A stretch of 64,000 nt of DNA from Thelonectria olida (Eukaryota; Ascomycota; Sordariomycetes; Hypocreales; Nectriaceae), in the NCBI GenBank assembly GCA_020736575.1, contig JAGPYM010000049.1, positions 1 through 64,000 on the forward strand. Direction: 5' to 3'. The translations under genes and the position numbers were made by a program. The notes beneath the pieces are model-generated. The model made no database searches and had not been told where the DNA came from. It saw only the letters and a list, made by a program, of their open reading frames with translations. Shown in pieces: positions 1 through 12,319 of this stretch. Within the stretch, counting starts at the first letter, position 1. Each line of letters starts with the position of its first letter.

Positions 1-98
1 ATTAATAGTTTTATAAAAGGGTTAAAAATAGCATTTTATATAGGATTTTAAAGTGGACCACTTGCTTATCAAAGCCTGCTCGCTTATTATGCACATTA
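1..98 (+). mobile_element. Decayed 3' terminal fragment of a Fot1/pogo-like DNA transposon
   Basis: This AT-rich start of the window ends in a pattern like the right terminus of the intact Fot1-like element at 9723-11966. Two spaced octamer-like units (ACTTGCTT, then GCTCGCTT at 78-85) are followed by GCACAT (91-96) and a TA (97-98) that would be the target duplication. The intact element ends with two ACTCACTT units, GTACGT and TA. The differences are mostly C/T or G/A, as expected after RIP. The call is inference from architecture; the rest of the element lies outside the window. Confidence 0.4.
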
Positions 99-1660
99 TA
101 ATAAGGTAAATATAAAAAAGTCTTAAAGCGGAGGCGCTATGCCTAATATAGTAATTAAAACGGGCCCTATTTATTTTTAAAAAGATAGGTATTTATTCCC
201 TTATAAATCGCCAAGAAGACCTCGCTGTATGCATGGGCTAGATTTGTTGTATTTGATTAAATTATGGGTAACTCTTGTTACAGTGGGTACAGTGAACCTC
301 GGGTGAGAACGCGTGTTGTTTCGGTGGTCGAGTTCTCTCATTCAACCAGCTACCGACCTCCTACCTATCTCAATCCATGTTTCACTGGCCAGAAGACCTG
401 GGAAACTGCAAAGAAGTCGCTCGAAAAGCCTGCGTTATTGGATCGGTGTACGACTTGGGCCTCGCATCAGCTAGTCTGGTGATATTAGCCATATAGGCTG
501 CACCTGCACTTGAATGAGTTACGATTACTTATATTGTTCTTAGATGGCTGAGAGGAGAAGCTGCTCAGCGCAGCAGTGAATACGAGGATTGACATTGCGA
601 GGAGGCAGCACCCAGAGTTATCACATTCATGGAGTACCTAGTGACAGCTGGATTTATTTTCATCCGTCATCAGCTACGTCTACTTAATAACCTATCCGCA
701 CCGTTGCGTTACTGCGTAAAAATGGTTATATAAATTACTAGATTATTAATAGAATACCCACTGGTATCTAGGCAGTTACTTCCCTTACGCCTCCTAATGA
801 GTCAGAGGAAGGTGGCGGCCCTCTGCGCCGATCTGAATGGTTTCCGCAACATGTACTTGACTTGGGCTGCTGCAAGCTTCCCGACAGCTGACTCCAATGC
901 CATCACTGCCCAAAGCGCCACCGCACGAGCAAAGCCACATCGAAGTCAGTAGGTGACATCGAAGTCAGTAGGTGACATCGATGTGTTACAATGCGTCTGT
1001 TATCTACCTCTCTCTGTTGCTTTGGATCTTGATTTGCCATTACTAATTTAAGATGTAAAAAACGCCAAACTGCGCTTTTTAAACCTCAAATCTCCCCTCT
1101 CTAAAACTAGAAATCCGGAAGCATAAAGTCCCAGTGGCTGAGTCAGACTTTAGAGACCAAATACACCTCATGTCCTCCGTTCGGTGCGAGACAGGCCGAC
1201 ATGAATGAAATCCTCATCAGCAAATCAACGCCCACAACTTGGCACAAGGCTATGCTAGTGGGACTGAATGGCGCTATTCTTGTGATCTTGAGCTGCTATA
1301 GTAAGAGTCACAGCCTGAATTTAAACTTTAATATTGAGAGAATGCGCTCGACTTTCGAGGTTCTGAGAACAACCTCCGTCCCAACCCTGTCATCTCCTTC
1401 AATTTCCTAGCTATCAGCTGATCTATTTAAAAGACTTTCTTTTCCGGTTCAACTAGCTAGCAATCAAGAGCTTCTATAACTTCAATTTCCCCTGTAAGCG
1501 TGTGGCCCTTTACTCTCCATCTCCCCTTTCGATCTTGCTTCCCCAAGCTCCGACCTCTTCACGACGGTCACTTGCTGACTGCTGATGCGCGCTTGACTTG
1601 GCCTACGTTCGTTTTTCCTGGTCGCTCCGAGTCAAGCCACAGCGATATTACTCCCCCCCT
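99..1660. other. Non-coding stretch upstream of the glucan synthase gene
   Basis: No credible gene is seen; the ORFs at 264-482 and 1201-1410 show no recognisable protein character. The only clear structure is a 19-bp unit (ACATCGAAGTCAGTAGGTG) repeated perfectly at 937-955 and 956-974, with the start of a third copy. Parts near 99-250 and 720-780 are AT-rich and may be old repeat. Confidence 0.5.
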
Positions 1661-1784
1661 TTCATCCGCTTTTTCACAGCAGCGTTGCCTCTTGATCGTG
1701 AGCCTTTTTCTCATTTTTATTTTCTTAACTATATATATTGCGTATTAGTTAACCCGTTCAGCCGGGGCGCGCGGCAGCTTCACC
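1661..1784 (+). promoter_or_regulatory. Core promoter / 5' leader of the alpha-1,3-glucan synthase gene
   Basis: A pyrimidine-rich stretch (about 1660-1725) and a TATA-like ACTATATATATTGCG (about 1727-1741) lie just upstream of the start. The ATG at 1785 sits in a good fungal context (CACCATGG). Pyrimidine-rich leaders before the ATG are common for strongly expressed fungal cell-wall genes. The transcription start cannot be read from sequence. Confidence 0.45.
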
Positions 1785-4700
1785 ATGGCCGCAGCGAAGC
1801 TTCTTTTCAGCTTCCTCCTCACAACCTTAGTCCAAGGTCTACATTATGACGCGTCGGAAATGGATTACAATCTGAACACAAACCAGCAAGCAACAAACCC
1901 GTTAGAGTACTCTGGTGCCCGGAAAAACCATGTTTACTGGCCGTCACCCGACAACTGGCGAATGCCGTTCTACACACTCTTCGTGGATAGATATGCAAAT
2001 GGCGACCCGTCAAACGATAACATCAATGGTACGGTGTACGAGCAGGATATAACGAGCAACCAGCTCCGGCACGGAGGTGATCTCCAAGGCCTGGTTGACA
2101 GTCTCGACTACATCCAGGGAATGGGAGTAAAGGTTTGTTCCGCGTCTTCTATACCGATTCTTTAAGATATTTGAAGAGGGGCCCAAGTTGACTTGCAGAA
2201 ACAGGCGATTTACATTGCTGGTTCCCCATTCATTAACTTTCCTTGGGGTGTCGACTCTTACTCTGTAAGTCTTTTTTCCAAGCTAAAATAGGGGAAGGAT
2301 CGCAGTAGACGTAGGCGATTCGGTCTGATGCTAATAGCGAGATAGCCTTTGGATTTGACCGTGCTCGACCACCACTTTGGCACTATTACGGATTGGCAGA
2401 ATATGGTCGATGAGATCCATAGTCGGGGGATGTACGTCATTCTGGACCACACTTTCTCGACGTAAGTAGCTCCCGCACCGAGAAATGACTTTCTCTCTAA
2501 AACGAGGGTTTGGAGCATGCATCTGACAGGAATACTAGTATGGGTGACCTGCTTGCCTTTAAAGGTTTCGAGAACGTTACTGCGACGTTCTCCACGAAAG
2601 AGCACGAAGTTCTTTTTAAGACGCAGCGCCAGTACATGGATTTCGCTCCATCAAACGATTACAATCACACCTGCGACTATCCCAGATTCTACCTCGATAC
2701 TGGTTACCTCGCCGGAACCAATGTGACGGACCAGCTGGTTGGCTGCTTCAATAGCGACTTCGACCAGTATGGTGACATTGAAGCTTTCGGTGTTCACCCC
2801 GACTGGCAGCGATCACTGGCGAAGTTCGCCAGTGTCCAGGATCGTCTAAGAGAATGGGTCCCTTCTGTGCGGGAGAGACTAGAGAGGTTCTCGTGCATCA
2901 CAATCCAGCAGCTCGATGTTGACGGTTTCCGTTTCGACAAGGCCACACAGATCACCGTCGACGCGCTGGGCAACCATTCTGCTGCGGTCCGCGAGTGCGC
3001 CTCCCAGCTGGGAAAGAAGAACTTCTTCCTTCCGGGCGAAATTACGGGTGGTAACAACTACGGATCTATCTACCTCGGCAGAGGACGAACCGCCGACAAG
3101 TACCTTGATGACGTTGCCACAGCCATGGACTTGACAACAACCAAGAAGGACACGCTCGCGAACTCGACCATTCGCGACTTGGGACAGAATGCTCTCGATG
3201 CTGCTGCTTTCCACTACTCGGTCTACCGCTTCCTAACCCGGTTCTTGGGCATGAGCGGTAACCTGGAGGCCGGTTACGATCTGCCGCTGAACTGGGTTGA
3301 TATGTGGAGCCAGATGGTTCTCACCAATGACCTGGTCAACCCGAACACTGGCAAGTTCGACCCACGCCACATGCACGGAACCAGCAACCAGGATGTGTTC
3401 CGATGGCCGTCTATCGCGCAGGGTGTCGAGCGATTGCTCATGGGCTTTTTCATCACCACGCTGCACATGCCAGGCCTGCCGCTTCTGCTCTACGGCGAGG
3501 AGCAGGCCTTTTACATCCTGGACAGCACAGCCGATAACTACATCTTCGGCCGTCAGGCCTTCACCGCATCGCAGGGATGGAGGATGCATGGCTGCCACGC
3601 TGGAAACAGCACTCAGTACGCCAACTGGCCGATCGAAGCCGCCCGGCACGGATGCATAGACGAGACGGCTGCCTATGACCATAGAGACCCATCGCATCCG
3701 GTCCGCAATATCCTGAAGTCTATGTATGCCATGCGCGAGAACTTCGACACTTTCAGTGACGCATGGCTGCTGCAGCCCATCGGAAATCAGACCTTCCACA
3801 CCATCCTGAACGGCAGCAACACGACCGGGACTGAGTTCGGTATCTGGTCGGTCGCTCGTGCCTTCCAACCGACCGTCCAGGGCAAGTTCGCCTCCTCGCC
3901 CGTCTGGCTGGTTTATCACAACCAGAACGCCTCGACCACCTACAGGTTCGACTGTGAGGATGAGGACAAGGCCTTCTACGCGCCGTTCGACCAGAAATCG
4001 ACCGTCAAGAACCTCTTCTACCCTTGGGATACAATCACCCTCGGCACGTCCACAAAGAGCTGGGGCTTTTCTGGCTCCTCTAAGAACAGCGGCTGCATCT
4101 CCGAGATCACCATGGCACCTTTCGAATTCCGCGCCTATGTGGCCAAGAGCGACTGGAAAGGCCCGCCTCCCATGATCACCAAGTTCACGCCCGGACACGA
4201 CGTACCTCTGCTCTCTAGCTTCGTCAACGGAGAAGTGGACATCGCCTTTGAGTTCTCTGAAGTGATGGACTGTGACGGTCTCGACGAGGCCATATCCGTC
4301 ACCTCGGTGACGGAGAACGGCAAAAACGCCACGGTCACTGGAGCCAAGTGCAAGACCCTGGCCTCGGACACACCGGTGGCATCGTATATCGGGTCCATTC
4401 CCTCCAAGTTCCTCTATTCCGCGACTCTCACAAACATCGATGATGGCGTGCACCGAATCACCATCAAAAATGCGAGCACCAAGGCCGGCGACGATGTCAT
4501 GAACTCGATCGACCACTTCCTGCTCCGTGTCGGCGCCGCCAACAACCCGATTGTGTTCCCCACGTCAGCCAATTACTCAAAGACGTTGGTGATCAACGAC
4601 AGTGGTAAGCTGTTTGTCAACCACTCCGCCCAAGGTGCCAATCAATGGCGCTACTCGACCAACTGGGGTTCGACCTGGAGCAATTGGACCACCTACACTG

Positions 4701-7700
4701 GCGGCAAGCAAGAAATTACCAAACTTCCGTGGTCCGGTACCAGATTGCAGTCGTGGAGCGGTGATCACGTCATGGTTCAGTACTGGTCGCAGCTGCACAG
4801 CAGCAGCTCCTTCATGCAGGCCGGCGACAGCTCCGATCAGTTTGAGCGTCGCTTCCCACATCTTTTCGCAGAGGGCTCATTCAACAAGTTCGGCTTTGAT
4901 GCCGGCCTTGCCAACCACATGTCTCAGATCTCCGACGGTGTCTGGCAGATGCATCTAATGGATGAGTGGCCGACCCAGTTCCAGCTAAACGTATGGGGCA
5001 TGAATCCCGACGGCAAGCCGGACGCCTCGTGGGTGTACGGTGACGTCGATTTCGATGGCGTTCTCGACCGAATGCCGCCCTCTTCGCTGGCCTTGAACGT
5101 GCTCAATGCCACCGAGCCGCCGCCTCTGCCCTACCTCAGCTACCAGCTCTTGTTCAACGATGCGACTCTCACGTTTACCACGCAGCCGCAGGGCAACATG
5201 TGGATCCAGATTATCATGTTCAATCTGCTCGCCGTGCTCCCCGTCGTTGGCGGCCTGACGGCTGTGTGGATCTTCATGGGTTCGTTCTACAAGGTCAAGG
5301 TCAACAAATTTGGGTTCAAGAAGCACGGTCTGAATCCTTTCGGCAAGCTCGCCAACCGCCTGAGCTCCGTATCTTTCGAGAATTTCCGCCACAAAGACAA
5401 GGAGAGCATGGAACTCGGAGCTGTTCCCTCCAAGCGCAGAAAGGTCATCATCGCCACCATTGAGTACAACATCGACGATTGGAACATCAAGATCAAGATC
5501 GGTGGTCTGGGCGTCATGGCTCAGCTGATGGGCAACGCACTGCAGCACCAGGATCTGATTTGGGTCGTTCCGTGCGTCAGTGGGGTCGAGTACCCCATCG
5601 ACCAGCGCGCTGAGCCGATGTACGTCCCCAGCATGGGCAAGGAGTACGAGATCGAGGTGCAGTATCACCAGGTCCAGAACATCACCTACGTGCTGCTCGA
5701 CGCCCCGATTTTCCGCCAGCAGACCAAGTCCGATCCATACCCGCCCCGTATGGACGACATCGACTCGGCCATCTACTACTCTGCCTGGAACTACTGTATC
5801 GCCGAGGCCATCCGCCGCTTCAACCCCGATCTGTACCACATCAACGACTACCACGGCGCCGCCGCACCGCTTCATCTCCTTCCTGAGCGCACCATTCCCT
5901 GCGCCCTGTCCCTGCACAACGCTGAATTTCAGGGTCTGTGGCCCATGCGCACCCCCGAGGGGTCCAAGGAGGTCTGCGAGGTGTTCAACCTGGATCCCAA
6001 GATCGTGAGGGAGTACGTTCAGTTCGGCTCCGTCTTCAACCTCCTGCACGCCGGTGCCAGCTATCTGCGTGTGTACCAGATGGGTTTCGGTGCGGTTGGT
6101 GTGTCCAAGAAATACGGCGATCGCTCGTATGCCCGTTACCCCATCTTCTGGGGTCTGTCCAAGGTTGGCCAGCTCCCCAACCCCGACCCCAGCGATACGG
6201 CAGAGTGGAGCCGCGATGAGGAGGTCAAGGAGAAGGACGTTGCCGTCGACATAGAGACTGAGTCCAAGCGTGGCGAACTTCGCAAGCAGGCTCAGGAATG
6301 GGCTGGTCTCGAAATCAACCCCAACGCGGAACTCTTCGTATTCGTCGGTCGTTGGTCGCTCCAGAAGGGTGTGGATCTCATCGCTGATATCTTCCCGTCC
6401 ATTCTAGAGAGGCACAAGGATGTCCAGCTTATCTGCGTCGGTCCCATCATCGATCTGTACGGCAAGTTCGCTGCCCTGAAGCTGGCGAAGCTCGTGGAAA
6501 AGTACCCCAAGCGCGTCTACTCCAAGCCCGAATTCACCGCTCTCCCGCCGTACATCTTCAGTGGCGCAGAGTTTGCCCTGATTCCGTCCCGTGACGAGCC
6601 GTTCGGTCTCGTCGCCGTCGAGTTCGGTCGTAAAGGTGCGCTCGGTGTCGGTGCCCGTGTTGGTGGTCTTGGTCAAATGCCTGGTTTCTGGTACACGATC
6701 GAGTCTACGGCACCGCAGCATCTGTTGCACCAATTCCACGAGGCCATCACTCGCGCGTTGGACAGCAAGATCAAGATGAGGCAGAAGATGCGCGCATGGT
6801 CCGCCAAGCAGCGATTCCCGGTCGCCCAGTGGGTCGAGGATCTCGACAAGCTCCAGTCCAAGGCCATCCGCATCCACAACCGCGAGGCCAAGAAGCGGGG
6901 GCGTGTCACCAGCAGCTCCCTGCTTCCCGTGCCGCCCACCGTGGATATCCACCCTCCCGGTAGTAACAGGCAGTACTTCGAAGATTCTGATATTGAAACT
7001 CCCCTCCACTCGACCCGCCAATCGCGTGCCCCCAGCCTCTCGGTACCCTATATTGTCGAGACGGACTACGACATCGAGGCAAGCCGCCGCTCTGTCTCGA
7101 ACCCCATCGCCGATCCAGCTCACCTCACCACCACCCCCCCGCTTGGCACTCCCGGCACACCGCCGGCTGGTGCGATTACCGATGGCGCCAACGAGCCGTT
7201 CCCGCCCAACCCCATGTTCCTCAACCAGTCCGCTAGCTCGTCCGTCTCGTCGCTGGCCGCCATCACCAACGGGCCCGGCTCCAGTCTCAGCGTTGATACC
7301 TTCGCCATGCGTATGTTGTCGACAGATGAATCCGAGGCGCGCCCGCAGGCCGTTAGTCTTCACAGCCCGTAGGCCGACCCTGGCGCCTCGTTGATCTACC
7401 AGCACCGCGACCAGCGGACATCGTCTCGTCTGTCTGTCGCGAACGTCATTGGTGAGAGACGCGACTTCAAGCTTCAAATCTTAGATCCCTTCTTCACCGA
7501 CGCGACTAGTGAGTACTATAAGGCTTTCGAGCAGAAGCTAGCGGGTCTGACAGCCAAGAACTCGGATACCGAACTTTGCATTGAAGACTACCTTAAGGAA
7601 AGCGAGAAGGAGTGGTTCAAGCATTTCCACGACGCCAAGCTCGGCCGGTCCCGGTCCCCGTCACGCACGAGATCCCCCGCACGCAGTATCAGCGGCGAGA

Positions 7701-9176
7701 CTCTAGCTCCATCTGACGACGACATGGAACACGGCGAGGGGCAGAACAGACCGGGTCGCGACGACGAGTTCTTACTAGGTACCGGCTATCAGCCGCCCAA
7801 AGGGTTCAAGAAATGGCTCAGCATCCGCGTCGGCGACTGGCCCATATACAGTTTCATCCTCGCCATCGGTCAGATCATGGCCAGCAACAGCTACCAGATC
7901 GTGCTGCTGGCTGGAGAGGCCAGTCAAACGGCCGCCCAGCTGTACATCGTCGCCGGCACCTATGGAGTCACCAGCATCCTGTGGTGGTTGATGTTCCGTC
8001 GTCTCTCGGCAGTCTATACCCTCAGCTTTCCATGGTTCTTCTACGGCCTTGCATTTGTGTTGCTCGGCGTGACACCATGGATGTCCGAGAATGTTCGCGA
8101 CGCCGTCCAGAACACGGCGACCGCACTGTATGCGACCGGCGCGTCGAGTGGTTCGATCTTCTTCGCGATGAACTTCGGTGATGAAGGTAATAAGGCCTCC
8201 CGCCCTTTTCATTTCCTTAAATGCTTCAGGTCGCTAACAGGTTGCTTCAGCTGGTGCCCCAATCTCGGTATGGATCTTCCGTGCGGCCATCATCCAGGGT
8301 ATCCAGCAGCTGTACGTTGTTGGACTGTGGCACTGGGGTAGCCTGGTATCGAACAAGACCGGCCTCTCCGACGGCATGTTTATCAACAACACGGGTCCCA
8401 AAACCCTCGCGATCACCGTTCCCATCGCAGTGATTCTCTGGCTCCTCGGTATCGTCTCCTTCGTTGGCCTGCCCGACTACTACCGCCAGTGCTCCGACAA
8501 GATCCCCTCGTTCTACATGTCACTGCTCCGCAGGCACATCGTCCCTTGGTTCCTCTTTTCGGTCGCCGTACAGAGCTACTGGCTCTCGGCGCTGTACGGC
8601 CGCAATTGGCAGTTCCTGTTCTACGCCAAGGCCGTACCAGGCTGGGCCGTGCTGCTGCTGACATTGGGCTTCTTCGTCATCCTGTGGCTCATCGGCCTCT
8701 GGATCTTCAGCAAGTTCTCGAAGACGCACCCGTGGATCGTGCCTCTGTTCGCCATCGGCCTCGGTGCCCCACGCTGGGCCCAGATGCTGTGGGGCATCTC
8801 TGGTATCGGCCTCTACCTCCCGTGGGCCGGCGGCGCCGTCGCCTCCGCCATCATCTCGCGCTGTCTCTGGCTCTGGCTCGGACTGCTAGACACCATCCAG
8901 GGCGTCGGCCTGGGCATGGTCCTCCTCCTGACCCTGACGAGGCAACATGTGGCGGCCACACTGATAGGAGCCCAGATCCTCGGCTCCGGCTTCACCATCC
9001 TGGCCAGGGCGACCGCCCCGGACAAGATCGGACCTGGGCCTGCCTTCCCCGACTTCAGCGAGGGCATCATGCCCGGAATTGCACAGCCGTGGTTCTGGGT
9101 AGCCTTGGGCCTGCAGCTCATGCTGCCGATCGGCTTCTTTAAGTTCTTCCGGAAGGAGCAGGTCGCGAAGCCGTAA
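1785..9176 (+). CDS. ags1: Cell-wall alpha-1,3-glucan synthase (one in-frame TAG at 7370)
   Basis: Membrane enzyme that makes and exports cell-wall alpha-1,3-glucan. My exon model is 1785-2132, 2205-2264, 2346-2461, 2530-8186 and 8251-9176, with GT-AG introns of 72, 81, 68 and 64 bp. Phases agree and give about 2368 residues, the usual size of the family. Order of parts: signal peptide; extracellular GH13 amylase-like domain (nucleophile motif DGFRFD near residues 306-311, acid/base Glu near 345 in PGEIT); membrane helix near 1065; cytoplasmic GT5 glycogen-synthase-like domain (KIGGLGVM near 1164, then the EPFGLVAVEFG motif); Ser/Pro-rich linker; C-terminal multispanning exporter from about 1940. 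A TAG at 7370-7372 (about residue 1789) interrupts the linker in frame, and obvious homology continues in the same frame. A normal product therefore needs read-through, or the stop is an error; otherwise the protein loses its exporter. Confidence 0.93.
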
Positions 9177-9591
9177 AAGTGGATCCAAGGAGCGAGATAC
9201 GATCATCTATGTCGAAGACAAGAAACCAAAGACACAACAAACATCTTTTCGTATTTTTCTGGATAATATAAAGCAAACACAACAAAAGGAGAACAATAAA
9301 ACGGATCAAGGCAATCCGGGAAGGTGGTCCATATGAGTTACGAACTGGGACTTGTTAATGCTGTAATAAACTTATATAATATACTGCCTGTAGCCGAGTT
9401 CAAATTCTATTGCATTCCATGTTCTGTATTATTATGAGTGATACAGCCTAAAAAAAGTTGACAAGATGAGATAGAAGGTCCTGATTCCTAATGAGTGTGT
9501 TTCTTCCCTCTATCAGTCTCCTTACATTCTTCATTCTCACTCCCAAAGCAAATACCATGCCTTCACCCGTTCCCACCCTAGTCGCAATCGC
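9177..9591. other. 3' flank of the glucan synthase gene, no gene seen
   Basis: AT-rich sequence that should hold the 3' UTR and polyadenylation site (A-rich runs near 9260-9300). No ORF or repeat is recognised before the partial LTR at 9592. Confidence 0.4.
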
Positions 9592-9722
9592 TGTAACAAT
9601 CTGGTCAATTCCTAACGGTAAAGACTAGAGGGTTCTAGGTTTATATTGGCAGAGAGATTAGGGCGTTAAGGTCTAAGCAATATAGTGGGTTATTACGTCT
9701 GGTAATATGCTTAAAGTAGATA
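9592..9722 (+). repeat. Partial LTR, interrupted by the Fot1-like element
   Basis: About 131 bp match the first third of the solo LTR at 10303-10681, starting with the same TGTAAC and running through the shared GACTAGAGGGTTCTAGGTTTAT segment. Compared with that copy it mostly carries C-to-T and G-to-A changes (for example GATTAG for GATCAG, CTTAAAGTAG for CTCAAGGTAG), a RIP-like pattern. It stops exactly at the TA target site of the Fot1-like element. The matching right half is not recognisable beyond 11968. Confidence 0.75.
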
Positions 9723-9820
9723 ACATACTCCACAAGTGAGTCGGCCACCCAAGTGAGTCGGTCAAAAATCCGTCAACCTCCCCTCTTTGTATCTAATCCT
9801 CTATTTCTCAACCACAAAAC

Positions 9821-11860
9821 ATGTCACAATCAAATAACGAGTCAAATATCATTCTTGCCCTTCAAGCCTACCAAAATGACCCAAAACTAAGTCTCCGACG
9901 CGCCGCAAGGATCTATGAAGCCCATTATAGTACTCTTCTTGACCGACATAATGGCAGACGCTTCCGTGGCGATATTATCCCTAAATCACGTAAACTATCT
10001 GATCTAGAGAAACAGACTCTTATTGAGTATATTTTCGACCTAGATTCACGAGGATTTCCCCCGCGACTTCGTGGTGTGGAAGAAATGGCTAACCGACTGC
10101 TTGCCGACCGCGACGCGTCACCTGTCGGAAAGAACTGGGCTTCCAACTTCGTTAGGCGACAACCAGAGCTTACGACGCGTTTTAATCGCAAATATGATTA
10201 CCAGAGAGCTAAATACGAAGATCCGACCCTCATTCGTGAGTGGTTCTCGCTCATAGCGAACACAATCGCGAAATACGGCATCACCCTAGCTGATATCTAT
10301 AATGTAACGATCTGGTCAATTCCCAACGGATAAGACTAGAGGGTTCTAGGTTTATGTTGGCAGAGAGATCAGGGCGTTTAAGGTCTGAGCAATGTAGTGG
10401 GTTGTTACGTCTGGTGATGTGCTCAAGGTAGATGAGTGTAACCAAGTTGTATTGAAAGCTGAAGTAGCTGTATCTATCTAATGTGCTAAATGAACGTGTT
10501 TATATACTAAGGGTGTTTTCCTTGGATCACGGTAGAGACCGTGAGCCTTCCTTTGGATCACGATTGCGGGAGTGATCCAAACACGTGGATCGCACTCAAA
10601 AGGGTGATCCTGTAACGATTGGACGATAAAAGTGGGGTTGGTGTAGGGCACGTGATGGAGTGTTCGTCACGGATCGTGACATATAACTTTGACGAGACTG
10701 GCTTTATGATGGGTATGATCGCAAGCGGAATGGTTGTTACAGGCGCAGAAAGGCGTGGAAAGCCGAAACCAGTCCAGCCTGGAAACCGGGAATGGGTTAC
10801 AGTCATCCAGGCTATTAATGCGGAAGGTTGGGCAATCCAGCCGTTCATCGTGGTTGCGGGCCAATATCACCTCGCCAGCTGGTACCAAGAAAGCAACCTC
10901 CCGGGCGATTGGGCTATCGCCACGACCAAAAATGGCTGGACCGACAACGAGACGGGTCTTGAGTGGATCAAGCACTTCGATCGGCACACAAAGACCCAAT
11001 CAAATGGTCGCTATCGCCTTCTGATCCTCGATGGGCACGAAAGCCACCACTCGACTCACTTTGAGCTATATTGCGAGGAAAACAACATCATCACGCTTTG
11101 TATGCCGCCTCATTCGTCTCATCTACTTCAGCCTCTCGATGTCGGGTGCTTTGGGCCGCTCAAGAAGGCCTACAGTCGGGAAATAGAGGATTTGATCAGA
11201 TGCTCGATAACCCACATTTCAAAGACCGAGTTCTTTCCAGCCTTTTACGCCGCTTTTCAAGTCGCAATGACAGAAAGCAACATTCGAGGGGGGTTTAGAG
11301 GAGCAGGGCTTGTTCGTCTAGACCCGGAAAGTGTGCTATCGAAGCTTGATATCCAGCTACGGACTCCAACACCTGTCGAGGAGGAAGCTAGCCTTCCTGA
11401 CCCTTGGGTCTCGAAGACCCCAAAGACCGTCCTTGAGGCTAGCTCTCAGTCCGAATTTCTCAAAAGACGAGTCGAAAGGTACCAAAACAGCCGTCCGACA
11501 TATATTTTTAAAGCGATTGAGTCGCTTTCTAAGGGAACGAAGGCAATAATGCATCAGATGGCGTTATTGAAGTCTGAGAACCAGATCCTTCGACAGGCGA
11601 ATGAGACCTTTAGTAAGCGGCGCAGAGCAAAAAAGACACGCCTCCGTAATGGAGGAAAGATGACTCTAGATGAAGGGAGGGATTCAATTGATCAGAAGGA
11701 TGTTGATGCGCAGCTAGTGGCCGAATCGTCGAGAAATCGTGGTCAAGGAGGGTCGGCGCGACCGAAGGAAAGGCGTTGTGGAACATGCGGCCAGACCGGT
11801 CATAACGCAAGAACATGTCAGGTAGTTATTGAGACGTCTAGGGAAGAGAATAGCAATTAG
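9821..11860 (+). pseudogene. Fot1/pogo-like transposase, split by a solo LTR
   Basis: DDE transposase for the surrounding element. Coding parts are 9821-10302 and 10687-11860; together they are 1656 nt in one frame, 551 residues. The N-terminal part (about residues 5-130) has the Psq/CENP-B-type helix-turn-helix layout. The catalytic core shows the family's acidic motifs: NFDETGF (first Asp), LILDGHESH (second Asp), and LQPLDVG (third Asp). A CCHC-like zinc knuckle (CGTCGQTGHNARTC) lies at the C-terminus. The LTR at 10303-10681 falls inside the codon for Asn of the first catalytic motif, so the gene cannot make a full protein as it stands. No other lesion is visible. Confidence 0.92.
10303..10681. 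repeat. Solo LTR inside the Fot1 transposase
   Basis: A 379-bp sequence starting TG and ending CA, flanked by a perfect 5-bp duplication TATAA (10298-10302 and 10682-10686). These are the marks of an LTR retrotransposon insertion that lost its interior by LTR-LTR recombination. Removing the LTR and one duplication restores the transposase frame exactly. A second, older copy lies at 9592-9722. The parent family cannot be named from the LTR alone. Confidence 0.9.
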
Positions 11861-11968
11861 TTTTAATTGATTAGATGCTTTGTTGTGTTTTTATTTAATG
11901 TTCTATGTTGAGGGTTAAGATTTTTGATCGACTCACTTGGGTGACCGACTCACTTGTGGAGTACGTTA

Positions 11969-12310
11969 TATCAAGGAAATTAAAATAAATTATTTAAAAA
12001 GATTTATTGCTCAAAGAAGGGACGGCCGGTCCCAACAGTCTGCGAAGTCGTCGACGAAGAGATCGAGGCCAGCCGGTGGCACTAGGAGCCGAGGACCAGG
12101 AAGATGACGGGGCAGGGGAGGCCGGCCCTGCGGGAGCTTCAACAGCAGCGTCGCCTTCGTCTGTGGAAGTCATCCCAGCAGCACAGCCTAAATAGCAGCT
12201 GGGCCGCGATGTGTTAATTTTTGGGGAAATATGGAGATGTGTTTTTTGAACGATTTGGCTGCCGCCGGGCTTAAGGCCTTCGGCTCGGCTGTTGTATCAT
12301 TTTCCTAGCT
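11969..12310. other. Unassigned stretch between the Fot1 element and the RTG2-like pseudogene
   Basis: Contains a short Arg/Gly/Ala-rich ORF (12007-12195) with no recognised motif. Near 12255-12290 there is a GCCGCCGGGC...CTTCGGCTCGGC segment like the hairpin-rich ends of fungal retroelements. It is probably repeat debris, but I cannot assign a family. Confidence 0.3.
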
Positions 12311-12319
12311 ATTGAATTC

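Larger units (their letters stand above)
9723..11966 (+). mobile_element. Fot1/pogo-family (Tc1/mariner superfamily) DNA transposon
   Basis: A complete 2244-bp element. Terminal inverted repeats of about 48 bp (9723-9770 and 11919-11966) differ at only a few positions, and TA duplications sit at 9721-9722 and 11967-11968. Each end carries two subterminal copies of an ACTCACTT-like unit, likely transposase binding sites. The internal gene encodes an HTH-DDE transposase. Without the inserted LTR (379 bp plus its 5-bp duplication) the element would be 1860 bp, normal for Fot1 types. The good ends and the otherwise open reading frame suggest a recent arrival. Confidence 0.93.

Noticed and set aside
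7368..7413. Intron hiding the TAG at 7370 in the glucan synthase
   Set aside because: Candidate GT...AG spans are 34 or 46 bp, not multiples of three, and would delete residues that belong to the conserved linker; the frame is continuous across the TAG.
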